A DNA stretch of 64,000 nt from the NCBI RefSeq assembly GCF_001659605.2, contig NC_035177.2:6506701-6570700 (forward strand), in the 5' to 3' direction. The stretch is from Manihot esculenta. Lineage: Eukaryota; Streptophyta; Magnoliopsida; Malpighiales; Euphorbiaceae. Numbering within the stretch: the first letter of the stretch is position 1; every line of letters begins with the position of its first letter. A program made the translations under genes and the position numbers. This document shows positions 12,045 to 22,732 of this stretch, one piece after another. The notes under the pieces were generated by a model, which was given only the letters and a program-made list of their open reading frames with translations, did no database searches and was not told where the DNA came from.

Positions 12045-12826
12045 AGTTGGACCAGGTAGGGGACTATTGGTGACAAATTCATCCTTGATGTGATTAGCTG
12101 TATTGTGATGCATTCCATGTTATCATATGTTTTAAATTGTTTTATTATTCTGCTCACTGGGCTCTCGTAGCTCACCCCTCTCCCTTAACCCCCAGGCTTG
12201 CAGGTACAGGGTAGACCAGGAGGTCAGCAAGAGTAAAGAAGTCCTTGTTTTGTAATAGATAGAAAGTGGACATGACAAATTATGTAATGATTTAATGTTA
12301 TGTTTAGCCATGTTATGTAATGATGATATTAAGGTTTAGAAGTGTGCTTGACCATAGTCTGTTGTAATCCCTTTTTGTTATATACATGATCTTGATGTCT
12401 ATTGATGTTTATGTTTGACCAACTCAACTTCTGATGTATCGCCCATTGGGGCAAATGATGAGATCCCATAGAGGGATTAATGTTTAAGTTATGCTATGTA
12501 TAGTGCATGCACAGGTTGAGTTTGGTGTATGAGGAAAAGAAAAGTTTTAAATTTTTATGTATGATTGTTGATCATGTATGGGATTGAACAGGTTTACAGG
12601 TTACATGTCAGGCTTGCTACGGGTCCCGGCGGCCTTAAGCCGATCTGGATCCTAGCGCCGATAGCGGTCCGATTTTCGGGTCGTTACACCAGCCTACTCT
12701 GCGCATTCGGATCGGGGCTTGAGAGGCTGGATCGGTCTTGCTTAAGGAGGGCTTGATGGGTTTTGGGTCATTATTCTCCTCTTGGGCCTGGCCTCGCTTA
12801 GAGTAAAGAAAGCCCGACGGTCATCA

Positions 12827-12843
12827 ATTGCCCCTTTACCTCC
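12827..12843 (-). other. Polypurine tract of element A
   Basis: The minus strand reads GGAGGTAAAGGGGCAAT directly before the TGATGACC start of the 3' LTR. This is the expected position and composition of a plus-strand primer. Confidence 0.75.
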
Positions 12844-14675
12844 TCAACATTTATTACATGAGTGGTGAGGGGGTAAATCCCTAGACTTCATTTGTGACCG
12901 CGCGGCCCGAGAATTGCTCTTGTCAAAAACGTCATTTCCTTGCATTTTTATTTCTTTGTCTTCTTGCTTTGATGTTTGAATATATGGCGATCTGGAGAGG
13001 TGTATTTGATGATGAATGATATTTCACCTCGGCCTGTACCTTATTATTATTTTTGGCTCGGACTGCCTTCTTACTTTGTCGATTTTACTTAATTGATGGA
13101 CCAGGCTATCTCTACTGGGATTTGCCAGTCGAACTGACCCGAGCTAAGAGCTCGGCATCTAGCTAAGCTTCTGACTTAAGAGTTTTTCTTATTTTTATGA
13201 GGACATTTCTGTCTTTGGTTCATGACCTTGTCAATACTGCGAGCTCGGATGTATAATACCTATAGAAATATCTTATTTGTAAGAGTGCCCCGTATTAGAC
13301 GATTTTAACTCTCGTTCTTGTTATGAGCTCGGATATCTGGTCCCTCTAGATGTGACCTTCTGGCAGTCGGTGCGGTCTGAGCTGCGTGCTTCACTAGGAT
13401 AGGGAGCTCGGCCTTTTGTCGTTTTCCTCTCCCAGGGTCATCTTTGCTAAGTGTTTATTTACTGTGAGTTAATCCGAGCTGTGAGCAGGGTCTCTCGCTT
13501 TCGTTTATCCTTTTGTGTTTTTCTGCATTTGCAGGCCTTTTCATGTAGGGAGCTCGGCTCTCTGGTATGTCTTCTATACTCAGCTTTATTCAGCTTGGCT
13601 GTTTACTTGTCGTGAGTCCGTCCATACTGCGGATTAAGGAGCTCGGATTTTTGTTCTTTGCTTAGGCTTTTACGCCTATAACTTGTGATGCTGCCTGTGC
13701 TATGGGCTCAGGAGTTCGGAATTTTGCCATCCTCACTTTGGTGCCCCGAGCTCTTTTGTGAAGTCAGACTTAATTTTTTGCTTTCTTGTCGAGCCTTATA
13801 CGGGCTGTGTTTCAGTCTGACTGCTTGTTGTTCGGCTTAAACTTTTTCTTTTATAGGCTTATAGCCTTGTCGGTGCAGACATAGAGCCCCTCCAAGCTTC
13901 TGGGGAGATCGACCCTGGATTGAAGAGGTCGGACTATCTGTTTTGGAATTGACCATACTGCAGTTCGATTCTTTTGTATCCTAATGAGTCAGGGCTTCCT
14001 ACTGCCCCTGAGTGTTTTATGAGCTGTCTGCCCTCGAGCGTTTTGCGGGCTCTTTGCTGCCTAGACCTCTCTCTAGGCCAGCTGAGCTGGTTTAGTGCCA
14101 GCAGTTAATTCTCGAGATTGGTGCCCCTTATAATTACCCCTGGTTCTTTGTTTGGTTCTCTATCTTGGTATGCATTTTGCTTAGGATTCGCCTCGCCTTA
14201 TTTTAGTTTGCTTATTGGATTTACCAGTACTGAGCTCATTTTCTTGAGATTGGCATCGTGCTTTGGCACTTCGGCGCCGTGAGCCTTGCATTGACCTTTA
14301 GTGGGTCGTATTGCTACATGATACAAGCATTGGAATGCTTTAGTTTAATTTCGTTATATGCTGGCTATTTTGCGAGATCAAGGTCTTATTAGCCTATAAT
14401 TCGAGTTCGGATTTAGACTTTTTATTTTTGTTTCAGCACCCTCTTGAGGTCAGCATGGCGCTTTGGCTCCTTTGGCTGTTGTGTGAGATCAGAATCTCTT
14501 CACCTTATGACCCAAGCTCCTTTGGGAGGTCGGAGTTTAGCTTTTCGTTTATGGCCCAGTGCCCCAACCTTTTGTGTGAGCCTGTAGCTTCGGTTTGCCC
14601 TTGAGCTTTCTGAGCTCGGCCCTTTTCTTGCTTGCTTTTCCGGACTTATATTTGCGTGTCTTAAGTCAGTTTTTT
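12844..14675 (-). other. Non-coding interior (3' half) of element A
   Basis: About 1.8 kb without a coding frame. It is moderately GC-rich and littered with GAGCTCGG / AGCTCGG words (for example near 13148, 13240, 13325, 13405, 13550, 13640). No gag, protease, RT or integrase motif is visible on either strand. The interior is of the large non-coding (LARD-like) type. Confidence 0.6.
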
Positions 14676-15129
14676 GGTGCCAGGAGATCTTGGGGATCCC
14701 GGTCTTGTGGCACCGGGAGATCTTAGGGATCCCGATATTGCGGCGCCGGGAGATCTTGGGGATCCCGGTCTTGCGGCACCGAGAGATCATGGGGATCCTG
14801 GTCTTGATGCACTGGGAGATCTTGGGGATCTCGGTCTTGCGGCACCGGGAGATCTTGGGGATCCCGGTCTTGATGCACCGGGAGATCTTGGGGATCCCGG
14901 TCTTGCGGCACCGGGAGATCTTGGGGATCCCGGTCTTGATGCGCCGGGAGATCTTGGGGATCCCAGTCTTGATGCCCCGGGAGATCTTGGGGATCCCGGT
15001 CTTGCGGCACCGGGAGATCTTGGGGATCCCGGTCTTGATGCACCGGGAGATCTTGGGGATCCCGGTCTTGATGCACCGGGAGATCTTGGGGATCCTGGTC
15101 TTGTGGTGCCGGGAGATCTTAGGGATCCC
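14676..15129. repeat. 33-bp minisatellite, block 1 (about 13-14 units)
   Basis: Tandem units of GGAGATCTTGGGGATCCCGG plus a variable 13-bp part (TCTTGNGGCNCCG). Each unit carries a BglII (AGATCT) and a BamHI (GGATCC) site. Because 33 is divisible by 3, every frame tends to stay open, which produces artefact ORFs on both strands. The array was originally continuous with blocks 2 and 3 and was split by B2 and B3. Confidence 0.95.
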
Positions 15130-17419
15130 TGTAATACCCGGCTAGACTCCGGTATCGGAATTCCTACCGTCCGGTGGAATCTCGGATGTCGGAAGCCTCT
15201 AGTAGGGTAGAAACATGTTTTCATAAAATGTTTTAAGGTATTTCATGGTTTTAAGTAAAATGGAAATGAGTTTTTGCATAAAAACAACCTTGGAGGAAAA
15301 CTCAGGTTCGACCGCCGAACCTCAAGTTCGGCCGCCGAACATGCATGCCTTCGGGAGCGCCTTTAGGCCCCCGAAAGCATAAGTGAGGAAAGTCCAGGTT
15401 CGGCCGCCGAACATGGCATGCATGCGGAGGCACGTTCAGCCCCCGAACGTGGCCTGGCCAGCCACTATAAAAGGGTCCCTTAGCCGAAAACGGGCGAGCT
15501 TTTTCCCTATTTCCGGCCAAGGTGAGCTCTCCGCCACCCCTCACCGATCTTGAGTCTTTTCCTTCAGATCTTTCAAGTTTTTCACTAGTTTTCATCTTGT
15601 TTTGAAGATTTCCGAGTTTTGAGCAAGTTTTGGAGCTTTGAGGTTCAAGAACTCAAATCTCTTCCAACTCCAAGTTAGATCGCCTCCACCCTCGATCTTC
15701 AAGAGGTAAGAGTCGATCTCTAGCCTACATTATGTTTTAAGCAAGTTTTATGCAAGTCCATGAGTTAGAAAATGTATTTGTAGCTTATGTTGAGCTTATG
15801 GGTTTTTGATGTGATTTTGAACAATGTGGTTTGCAAATGTATGTTGGATGTGTTATAGATGGGATTTTAGTTAGTTTGATGCCCCTAGGAACTTGTATGC
15901 TTGTGTATGAGTGTTGTAGAATAGGTTTATGCATGTTTGGTTGAGATTGTAGGCATAAATGCATAAGGGAGCTGAGTTTCTGCCATTCTGGGAGAAACCA
16001 GGTTCGGCAGCCGAAGGAACTTTCGGCCGCTGAACGTGCTTGTGGAGGCAGCCTTCGGCTGCCGAAGCTTGCACTCGAAAGGAGACTTTCGTCTCTGTCT
16101 GGGAGTTTCGGCCGCCGAACATGCATGAGTTTCGCCTCTGTCTGGGAGTTTCGGCCGCCGAAGGTGCCGCCGAACCTGCCTGACTTTCGGCTCTGGAGGG
16201 ACTTTTGGCCGCCGAACCTGCCGCCGAAAGTGCCCTGTCCAGCCCTTTCTTGCATGTTTTTCTATGATTATTCTATGATGTTTTAGGGGGGTTTTTGGGG
16301 AATAGTTTAGAGTTATGTTCATGTATGTTTAGTCCCTCATTTGAGTCCACCTGTGTAGGTTCGAACCCGAGGAACCGAGGACCCCAGCAGTGAGTCTGTT
16401 GCCCCAGTGTCTGGTCAGAGCTATCCAGAGGTGAGTGGAATAAACCTTTATGTTTTTAAGCAAATTAATCGTATAGTTTTGAGCATGTTCATGCATCATG
16501 AATGACATGTGATGAATTAGGTTGCTTGCATTAGAATTCACGAATATGTTGCATTGCATATGTTATATGTTGATGTGGATGAATGTTGGATGATCCATAG
16601 CCCTCGATCTATGATACGATGATGTGATATGTACGGTACGGAATGTAAGACCAGTGGGACCCATTCTACGTTCGCTGGCACTATGTAAGGGAAAGACCAG
16701 GACCCATTCTACGTTCTGGCACAGTTGGACACTGTTATGTTATGATATGTAAGGGAAAGACCAGGACCCATTCTACGTTCTGGCACAGTTGGACCATGTA
16801 GAGGGCTATTGGTGACAGGTTCATCCTTGATGTGATTAGCTGTGATGTGACGCATTCCATGTTATCATACGTTTTAAATGTTTTATTATTCTGCTCACTG
16901 GGCTCTAGTAGCTCACCCCTCTCCCAATTTCCCCATGATTGCAGGTACAGGGTAGACCAGGAGGTTTACAAGAGTAATGAAGTCTGGTATATGTAATAGA
17001 TAGTGTGGACATGATAGATGTATTAATGTTATGTAAAAGTACAGTTTCAGTCATGTAATGATATTGAGGATTAGAGATTGTGCTTGACTTTATGTATGAG
17101 ATATCCCTTTTAATACATGATCTTAGATATTTTATGATGAGTATGCAAACCAACTCAACGTATGATGTATCGCCCATTGGGGCATTGATGAGATCCCACA
17201 GAGGGGTCATGATTATGTTTATGTTATGTACAGTGCATGCACAGGTTGAGTTTGGTTGATGTATATGGAAAGAAAAGTTTTAATTTTTATGTATGTTGTT
17301 GATCATATATGGGATTATACAGGTTTTCAGGTTTCATGTCAGGCTTGCTACGGGTCTCGGCGGCCTTAAGCCGACCTGGATCCTAGCACCGGTAGCGGTC
17401 CGATTTTCGGGTCGTTACA
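15130..17419 (+). repeat. 5' LTR of B2
   Basis: TGTAATACCCGG...CGTTACA, 2,290 bp. Palindrome clusters at about 15305-15445 and 16000-16230. Splice-like signals: TTCAAGAG|GTAAGAG near 15705, TGTGTAG|GTTCG near 16359, CCAGAG|GTGAGTGG near 16431 and TTGCAG|GTACAGG near 16945. Confidence 0.95.
15466..15473 (+). promoter_or_regulatory. TATA box of B2 5' LTR
   Basis: TATAAAAG in the context GCCACTATAAAAGGGTCCC, about 40 bp downstream of the last upstream palindrome. The copy in the 3' LTR is at 23069-23076. Confidence 0.65.
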
Positions 17420-17422
17420 GAA

Positions 17423-17434
17423 TGGTATCAGAGC
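17423..17434 (+). other. Primer-binding site of B2
   Basis: TGGTATCAGAGC three bases after the LTR end is complementary to the 3' end of plant initiator tRNA-Met, the usual primer of chromoviruses. Confidence 0.9.
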
Positions 17435-17690
17435 CCTAGATTCATAGGATCGGACCTAGAGTGTCGGGCTCATAGATGTTCTAGAAGGTCAAGCACAATA
17501 GGAAAGATCATGTCCACTAGGATAGGATGTGGAGTCCTGTCTTGTATGATGATGTGTAATGCCATGATTATATACATGTGCATTAATGCTATGATATGAA
17601 TGATGTATATGTGATGAGGGTTCATGTCTGCCCACATGAACCATATGATGCTAATGTTTGTATGATGTGTACTGTTTTTCAGAAAACAGG

Positions 17691-20600
17691 ATGAGAGGAA
17701 CCCGTCGATCGGCAAGATTGACTGGAGTACCACCTGAGGATGAGGGCACGAGCGCCCGTCCTCCTACATTGCCTAGGGCAATGTCTTGTAGAGCCAACAG
17801 AGAAAGAGTGTCAAGGGACCCTAGAAGGTCTTTTGATGCTAGCAGAAGGGGGACTGATAGAGGAGGAAGTTCGGCAGATGTGAGGGAGGTTATGGAAGAG
17901 GAGCAGAGGAGGGATGGGAACCTGGATGTGAGCATGGAGGAAGAAGGGACAGGGGAGTCTCAGGGAGGCGTTCAGGCCTCGGGGTATGGTTTTCCACCCC
18001 ATTATCCACCCTTTCCTCAGGGTTTAGGGTATCCGATGGGAGGTACATCGGATTACTCCAGCTTTAACCCCTACCCTACCTACATGCCTTATCCACCTTT
18101 CTATCCACCTTATACACAATACCCAGCTTATCCACCCTCACCCTTCTATCCTAACCCGGCAAACCCCACCTCGAGGAATGCTGCACCCCCACCTCCACCA
18201 CCTACAGAACCAGCAGCCCCAGTTACTCAACCTCCCAGACCTAGCTCAGCCGATGGGAGCAAAGTAAAGATGACAGATTACCTCAAGCTGGATGCTCCCA
18301 AATACAAGTCAGGGGATGACCCCTTTGAGTATCTGAGAGTAGTGAAGACAATAACTGATGAGCTAGGGGCGAATGATAGCAGGGCATGGTTCAAGTGTTA
18401 TGTGGACCCGAGACTAGACGGTATGACATAGGAGGAATTCGCGAATGAGTTCGCGGGATGGGCTTTCCCAGATAGTTTCAGAGAACTGAAGATGATTGAG
18501 TTTGAGCAACTGAGGCAGTCAGAGTACATGGGTGTAGAGGAGTTCACGGATAAATTCTTGGAGCTATTGCCTTTTTCAGGGCAAGCTCTAGATACAGATA
18601 CGAAGAAAGCCAAGAGATATGTTATGAAGCTGCATTCTAGGTACTCCTCGTTGATTCAGTCAGCTGAGAGAGAAAGTTTCCACACTGTTGTGGATATGGC
18701 TCGAAGGATGGAGGCAAGTGCTATAGTTGAGGGGTCAGTGAAGCAGTCAGTGACCCAGTCTTCAGGGGTTAAGACCCCAGGCAGAGGAGGGCCAGGTTTC
18801 TCTTCTCAGAGCTCAAGTAAGAAGAGGTGGGACAACACCACCAAGAAGCCGAAGAAGAATAAGTTTTGGAATAAGTTGAAATCCGGTCTGGGATTTGGCG
18901 GTGGCTCGAGCTCAGGCTCAGATGGTACAAAATGTCAGAGATGTGGAAGGTCGCACAGGGGAGTGTGTCGAGTTGGGACTAATACATGTTTCAGATGTGG
19001 ACAGGAGGGACACATAGCTCGGGAGTGTCCTAGAGCACCTTTTATGGGCCAGCCCCAGCAGACAGCTTCTGGTAGTGTGGCACAGCCAGCAGCTCCAGCC
19101 ACAACTCAGGGCAGTGGCAGAGGTAGAGGGAGAGGGGCAGCCTCTTCTTCTGGTTCCCGAGGTGAAGGTCCATCAGCTCCAGCCAGGATCTTCACCATGA
19201 CTCAGCAGGAGGCTAACACATCCAACACCGTGGTGTCAAGTAATCTCGTCATTGGGTGTTCTGATGTGTATGCTTTAATGGACCCGGGTGCATCTCATTC
19301 ATTTATTGCTCCGAGAGCCGTTGAGAGGTTGGGTCTGATAGTCTCTGGGTTAGAGTGTCCCCTATGGGTCAGTGGACCCAAGTGTGACCCGTCAGTGGTA
19401 GTGTCAGTCTGCCAGTACAGTCCAGTTTTTGTTGAGGGAAGATGCCTCTCCGCCGACCTTGTGGTTCTAGATTTGACAGACTTTGACGTCATTCTAGGGA
19501 TGGATTGGCTATCTACCCATGGTGCTACCTTGGACTGCAGAGACAAGGTAGTCAAGTTCAGAGATCAGGACGGGTCAGAGGTCGTCTTCAGAGGAGACAA
19601 AAGGGGTACACCTAGAGGTCTGATATCAGCTCTTCAGGCTCGTAGGTTGCTTAGGAAGGGATGTCAGGGGTACTTAGCTCATGTGAGAGAGCTTAGCAGT
19701 CAGGACAGGGAGCCAGCCTCGGTGCCAGTTGTCAGAGAGTTTCAGGATGTCTTTCCAGACGAGCTTCCAGGTTTACCACCTGCTAGGGAGATAGAGTTCG
19801 AGATAGAGTTGGTGCCTGGAACTAGACCGATCTCTATCCCTCCCTACAGGATGGCCCCAGCCGAGTTGAAGGAGTTGAAAGAGCAATTGCAGGAGCTGGT
19901 AGAAAGGGGCTTCATCCGACAGAGTACCTCACCTTGGGGTGCTCCGGTCCTATTTGTGAGAAAGAAGGATGGATCCCTTAGACTTTGTATCGACTACAGG
20001 CAGTTGAACAAAGTCACTACCAAAAATAGATACCCTCTGCCAAGGATCGATGATCTATTCGACCAGCTAGCAGGAGCGGGTTGTTTCTCCAAAATAGATA
20101 TGAGATCGGGGTACCATCAGCTGAGGATCAGAGAAGAAGATGTGCCAAAGACAGCTTTCAGGACCAGATATGGGCATTTTGAGTTCCTTGTAATGCCGTT
20201 CGGGTTAACCAACGCTCCTGCAGCATTCATAGATATCATGAACAGAGTATTTAGCCAATACCTGGATCACTTTGTTATTGTCTTCATAGATGATATCTTA
20301 GTGTATTCTAGGAATGCAGAGGAGCATGCCCATCACCTGAGGTTGGTTCTGCAGACCTTGAGGGAACATGGCTTGTATGCCAAGTTCTCCAAGTGTGAGT
20401 TCTGGCTGAGGAGCATTTCGTTCTTGGGGCATGTAGTGTCAGAGAATGGGATAGAGGTAGACCCCAAGAAGACAGAAACTGTGGCTAACTGGCCTAGACC
20501 CACTTCAGTGACGGAGATCAGGAGTTTCTTGGGTTTGGCAGGTTACTACAGGAGGTTCGTTCAGGACTTCTCGAAGATAGCAGCTCCTCTGACCAGGTTA

Positions 20601-22625
20601 ACTAGGAAGAATCAGAAGTTTCTGTGGACCGACCAGTGCGAGGAGAGTTTTGAAGAGCTTAAGACGAGGTTGACTTCAGCACCAGTGTTAGCTCTGCCAT
20701 CCAGCGATGAGGACTTTACGGTCTTTTGCGATGCATCCCGTGTGGGACTGGGTTGTGTACTAATGCAGAATGAGAGGGTGATCGCTTATGCTTCTAGGCA
20801 GCTGAAGAAGCATGAGTTGAATTACCCCACACATGACCTGGAGATGGCAGCAGTAATCTTTGCACTCAAGATGTGGAGGCACTACCTCTATGGGGTTAAA
20901 TGTGAGATCTTTACAGATCATAAAAGCCTGCAGTACATCCTGAGTCAAAGAGATTTGAATTTGAGACAGAGGAGATGGGTGGAGCTGCTGAGTGACTATG
21001 ATTGCAAGATTCAGTACCATCCGGGTAAGGCGAACGTTGTGGCAGACGCCTTAAGCCGGAAATCACTCGGCAGTTTATCCCACATATCGGCAGAGAGGAG
21101 GCCAGTGGTGAAGGAGTTTTACAAGCTCATTGAGGAAGGTCTACAGATGGAGTTGTCTGGTACAGGTGCTTTGGTGGCCCAGATGAGAATGGCACCCGTG
21201 TTTTTGGAGCAGGTGGCTCAGAAACAGCATGAGGACCCGGAGTTAGTGAAGATTGCCAGGACTATTCAGTCAGGCAATGATAGTGAGTTCAGATTCGACA
21301 GCAAGGGGATCCTCCGCTATGGGAGCAGACTATGTGTACCAGACGACATAGGGCTGAAAGGAGACATTATGAGAGAGGCTCATAATGCAAGATACAGCAT
21401 TCACCCCAGAGCCACCAAGATGTATCAAGATCTAAAGAAGGTTTATTGGTGGCCAGCTATGAAGAAAGAAGTGGCACAGTTTGTGTCAGTCTGCGAAGTG
21501 TGTCAGAGGGTGAAGCTGGAACATCAGAAGCCGGCTGGAATGCTTAACCCGCTACCTATTCCAGAATGGAAATGAGAAAATATAGCTATGGACTTCGTAG
21601 TGGGGTTACCGGCGGCGTCCAACAGAGTGGACTCCATATGGGTGATTGTGGACAGACTCACCAAATCTGCTCAATTCATCCCTGTCAGGAGTGGCTATTC
21701 TGTGGACAAGTTGGCGCAGGTGTATGTTGATGAGATCGTCAAGCTGCATGGGGTTCCTGTTTCGATAGTGTCAGATAGAGGGCCCCAGTTCACCTCTAGA
21801 TTTTGGCGGAGTCTGCAGAATGCCATGGGTACTAGGTTGGATTTCAGTACTGCCTTCCACCCCCAGACTGATGGACAGTCAGAAAGGACCATCCAGACTA
21901 TCGAGGATATGCTCAGAATGTGTGTGCTGGACTTTGGCGGTTCTTGGAGGCAGCATCTACCTTTGGTGGAGTTTGCCTACAATAACAGCCATCATACTAG
22001 CATCGGGATGGCTCCATATGAAGCTTTATATGGAAGGAAGTGCAGATCACCTGTTTGCTGGGAAGAGGTTGGAGAAAAGGCCTTGGCAGGGCCTGAGCTT
22101 GTTGAGATCACCAGCAGGGTGGTACCCATAATCAGAGAAAGAATCAAGACTGCTGCAAGCAGACAGAAGAGTTATGCAGACATCCGCAGACGGCAGGTCG
22201 AGTTTCAGGAGGGGGATCTGGTATTGCTCAAGGTGTCTCCTATGAAAGGAGTGGTTCGCTTCGGGAAGAAAGCTAAACTAGCCCCACGATACATCAGACC
22301 CTTTGAAATCTTGCAAAAGATTGGGAATGTGTCGTACAAGCTGGATTTACCTGCTTCAATGGAAAGGATCCATCCGGTTTTCCATGTTTCAATGTTGAGG
22401 AAGTTTGTGTCAGATCCGAGTAAGGTTCTTAGTGAGCCTGATGTGGAGGTCCAAGAGGATCTCACCTATGTTGAACAGCCAGTACGGATCATAGACACCC
22501 AGATCAGAAAGCTAAGAAACAAGGAAATCCCGATGGTGAAAGTCCTGTGGAACCACCACAATTTGGAGGAATGCACTTGGGAGACACGGGAGTCTATGCT
22601 CCAGCAGTACCCTCATCTCTTTTAA
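17691..22625 (+). pseudogene. B2 gag-pol polyprotein, two in-frame stops
   Basis: The likely start is ATG 17691 ([10 protein letters not shown]), just after a TTTTTCAG acceptor-like site. In order: gag with P/Y-rich N-terminus; two zinc knuckles ([27 protein letters not shown], about 18985-19030); aspartic protease DPGAS (19281); reverse transcriptase with CIDYRQLNK and FIDDILVYS (20283-20309); RNase H ([15 protein letters not shown]); integrase with HHCC zinc finger and DDE core (VSDRGPQF, TDGQSERTIQ); and a C-terminal chromodomain (about 22440-22622). Defects: TAG at 18429-18431 and TGA at 21573-21575, both where B4 has tryptophan (G-to-A changes); a 15-codon loss near 18385 in gag; and G-to-R in the integrase HPG motif. 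The frame is otherwise open across 1,645 codons, so decay is recent. Confidence 0.93.
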
Positions 22626-22720
22626 GGTTAGATCTCTATGTGTTTATGTGCTATGTATGTATGTTATGTTTTATGCCATGCTATGTGCTAGTTGAGGTAC
22701 ATTCGGGGATGAATGTTCTT

Positions 22721-22732
22721 AAGGGGGGAGAA
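22721..22732 (+). other. Polypurine tract of B2
   Basis: AAGGGGGGAGAA directly before the 3' LTR. The segment 22626-22720 is an untranslated spacer ending in ATTCGGGGATGAATGTTC. Confidence 0.9.

Larger units (their letters stand above)
10420..12688 (+). mobile_element. B1: solo LTR of the B chromovirus family
   Basis: A single 2,269-bp LTR, TGTAATACCCGGC...GGGTCGTTACA, flanked by perfect CCAGC duplications (10415-10419 and 12689-12693). The intact LTR of A at 45439-45454 shows the matching pre-insertion site. No interior is present, so this is the product of LTR-LTR recombination. It holds palindrome clusters, a TATA box at 10779, a three-fold direct repeat at 11900-12044 and splice-like signals shared with the other B LTRs. 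Confidence 0.95.
9953..12826 (-). repeat. 3' LTR of element A, interrupted by solo LTR B1
   Basis: Segments 9953-10419 and 12689-12826 together match the intact LTR at 44980-45579, with many scattered substitutions. The gap is exactly filled by B1 plus its CCAGC duplication. The ORFs at 9945-10500 lie wholly in this LTR or across the B1 junction and are not genes. Confidence 0.9.

Noticed and set aside
14676..15129. CRISPR-like regular repeat
   Set aside because: Units are contiguous with no unique spacers, and the window is plant nuclear DNA; it is a minisatellite.
14674..15210. Collagen-like GDLGDPGLAAP ORF and its antisense partners
   Set aside because: A 33-bp repeat keeps all frames open; it has no start context and is interrupted by insertions.
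21695..21892. Antisense ORFs within the B2 and B4 polyproteins
   Set aside because: Shadows of the real gag-pol frame; each is present in both copies only because the sense strand is conserved.
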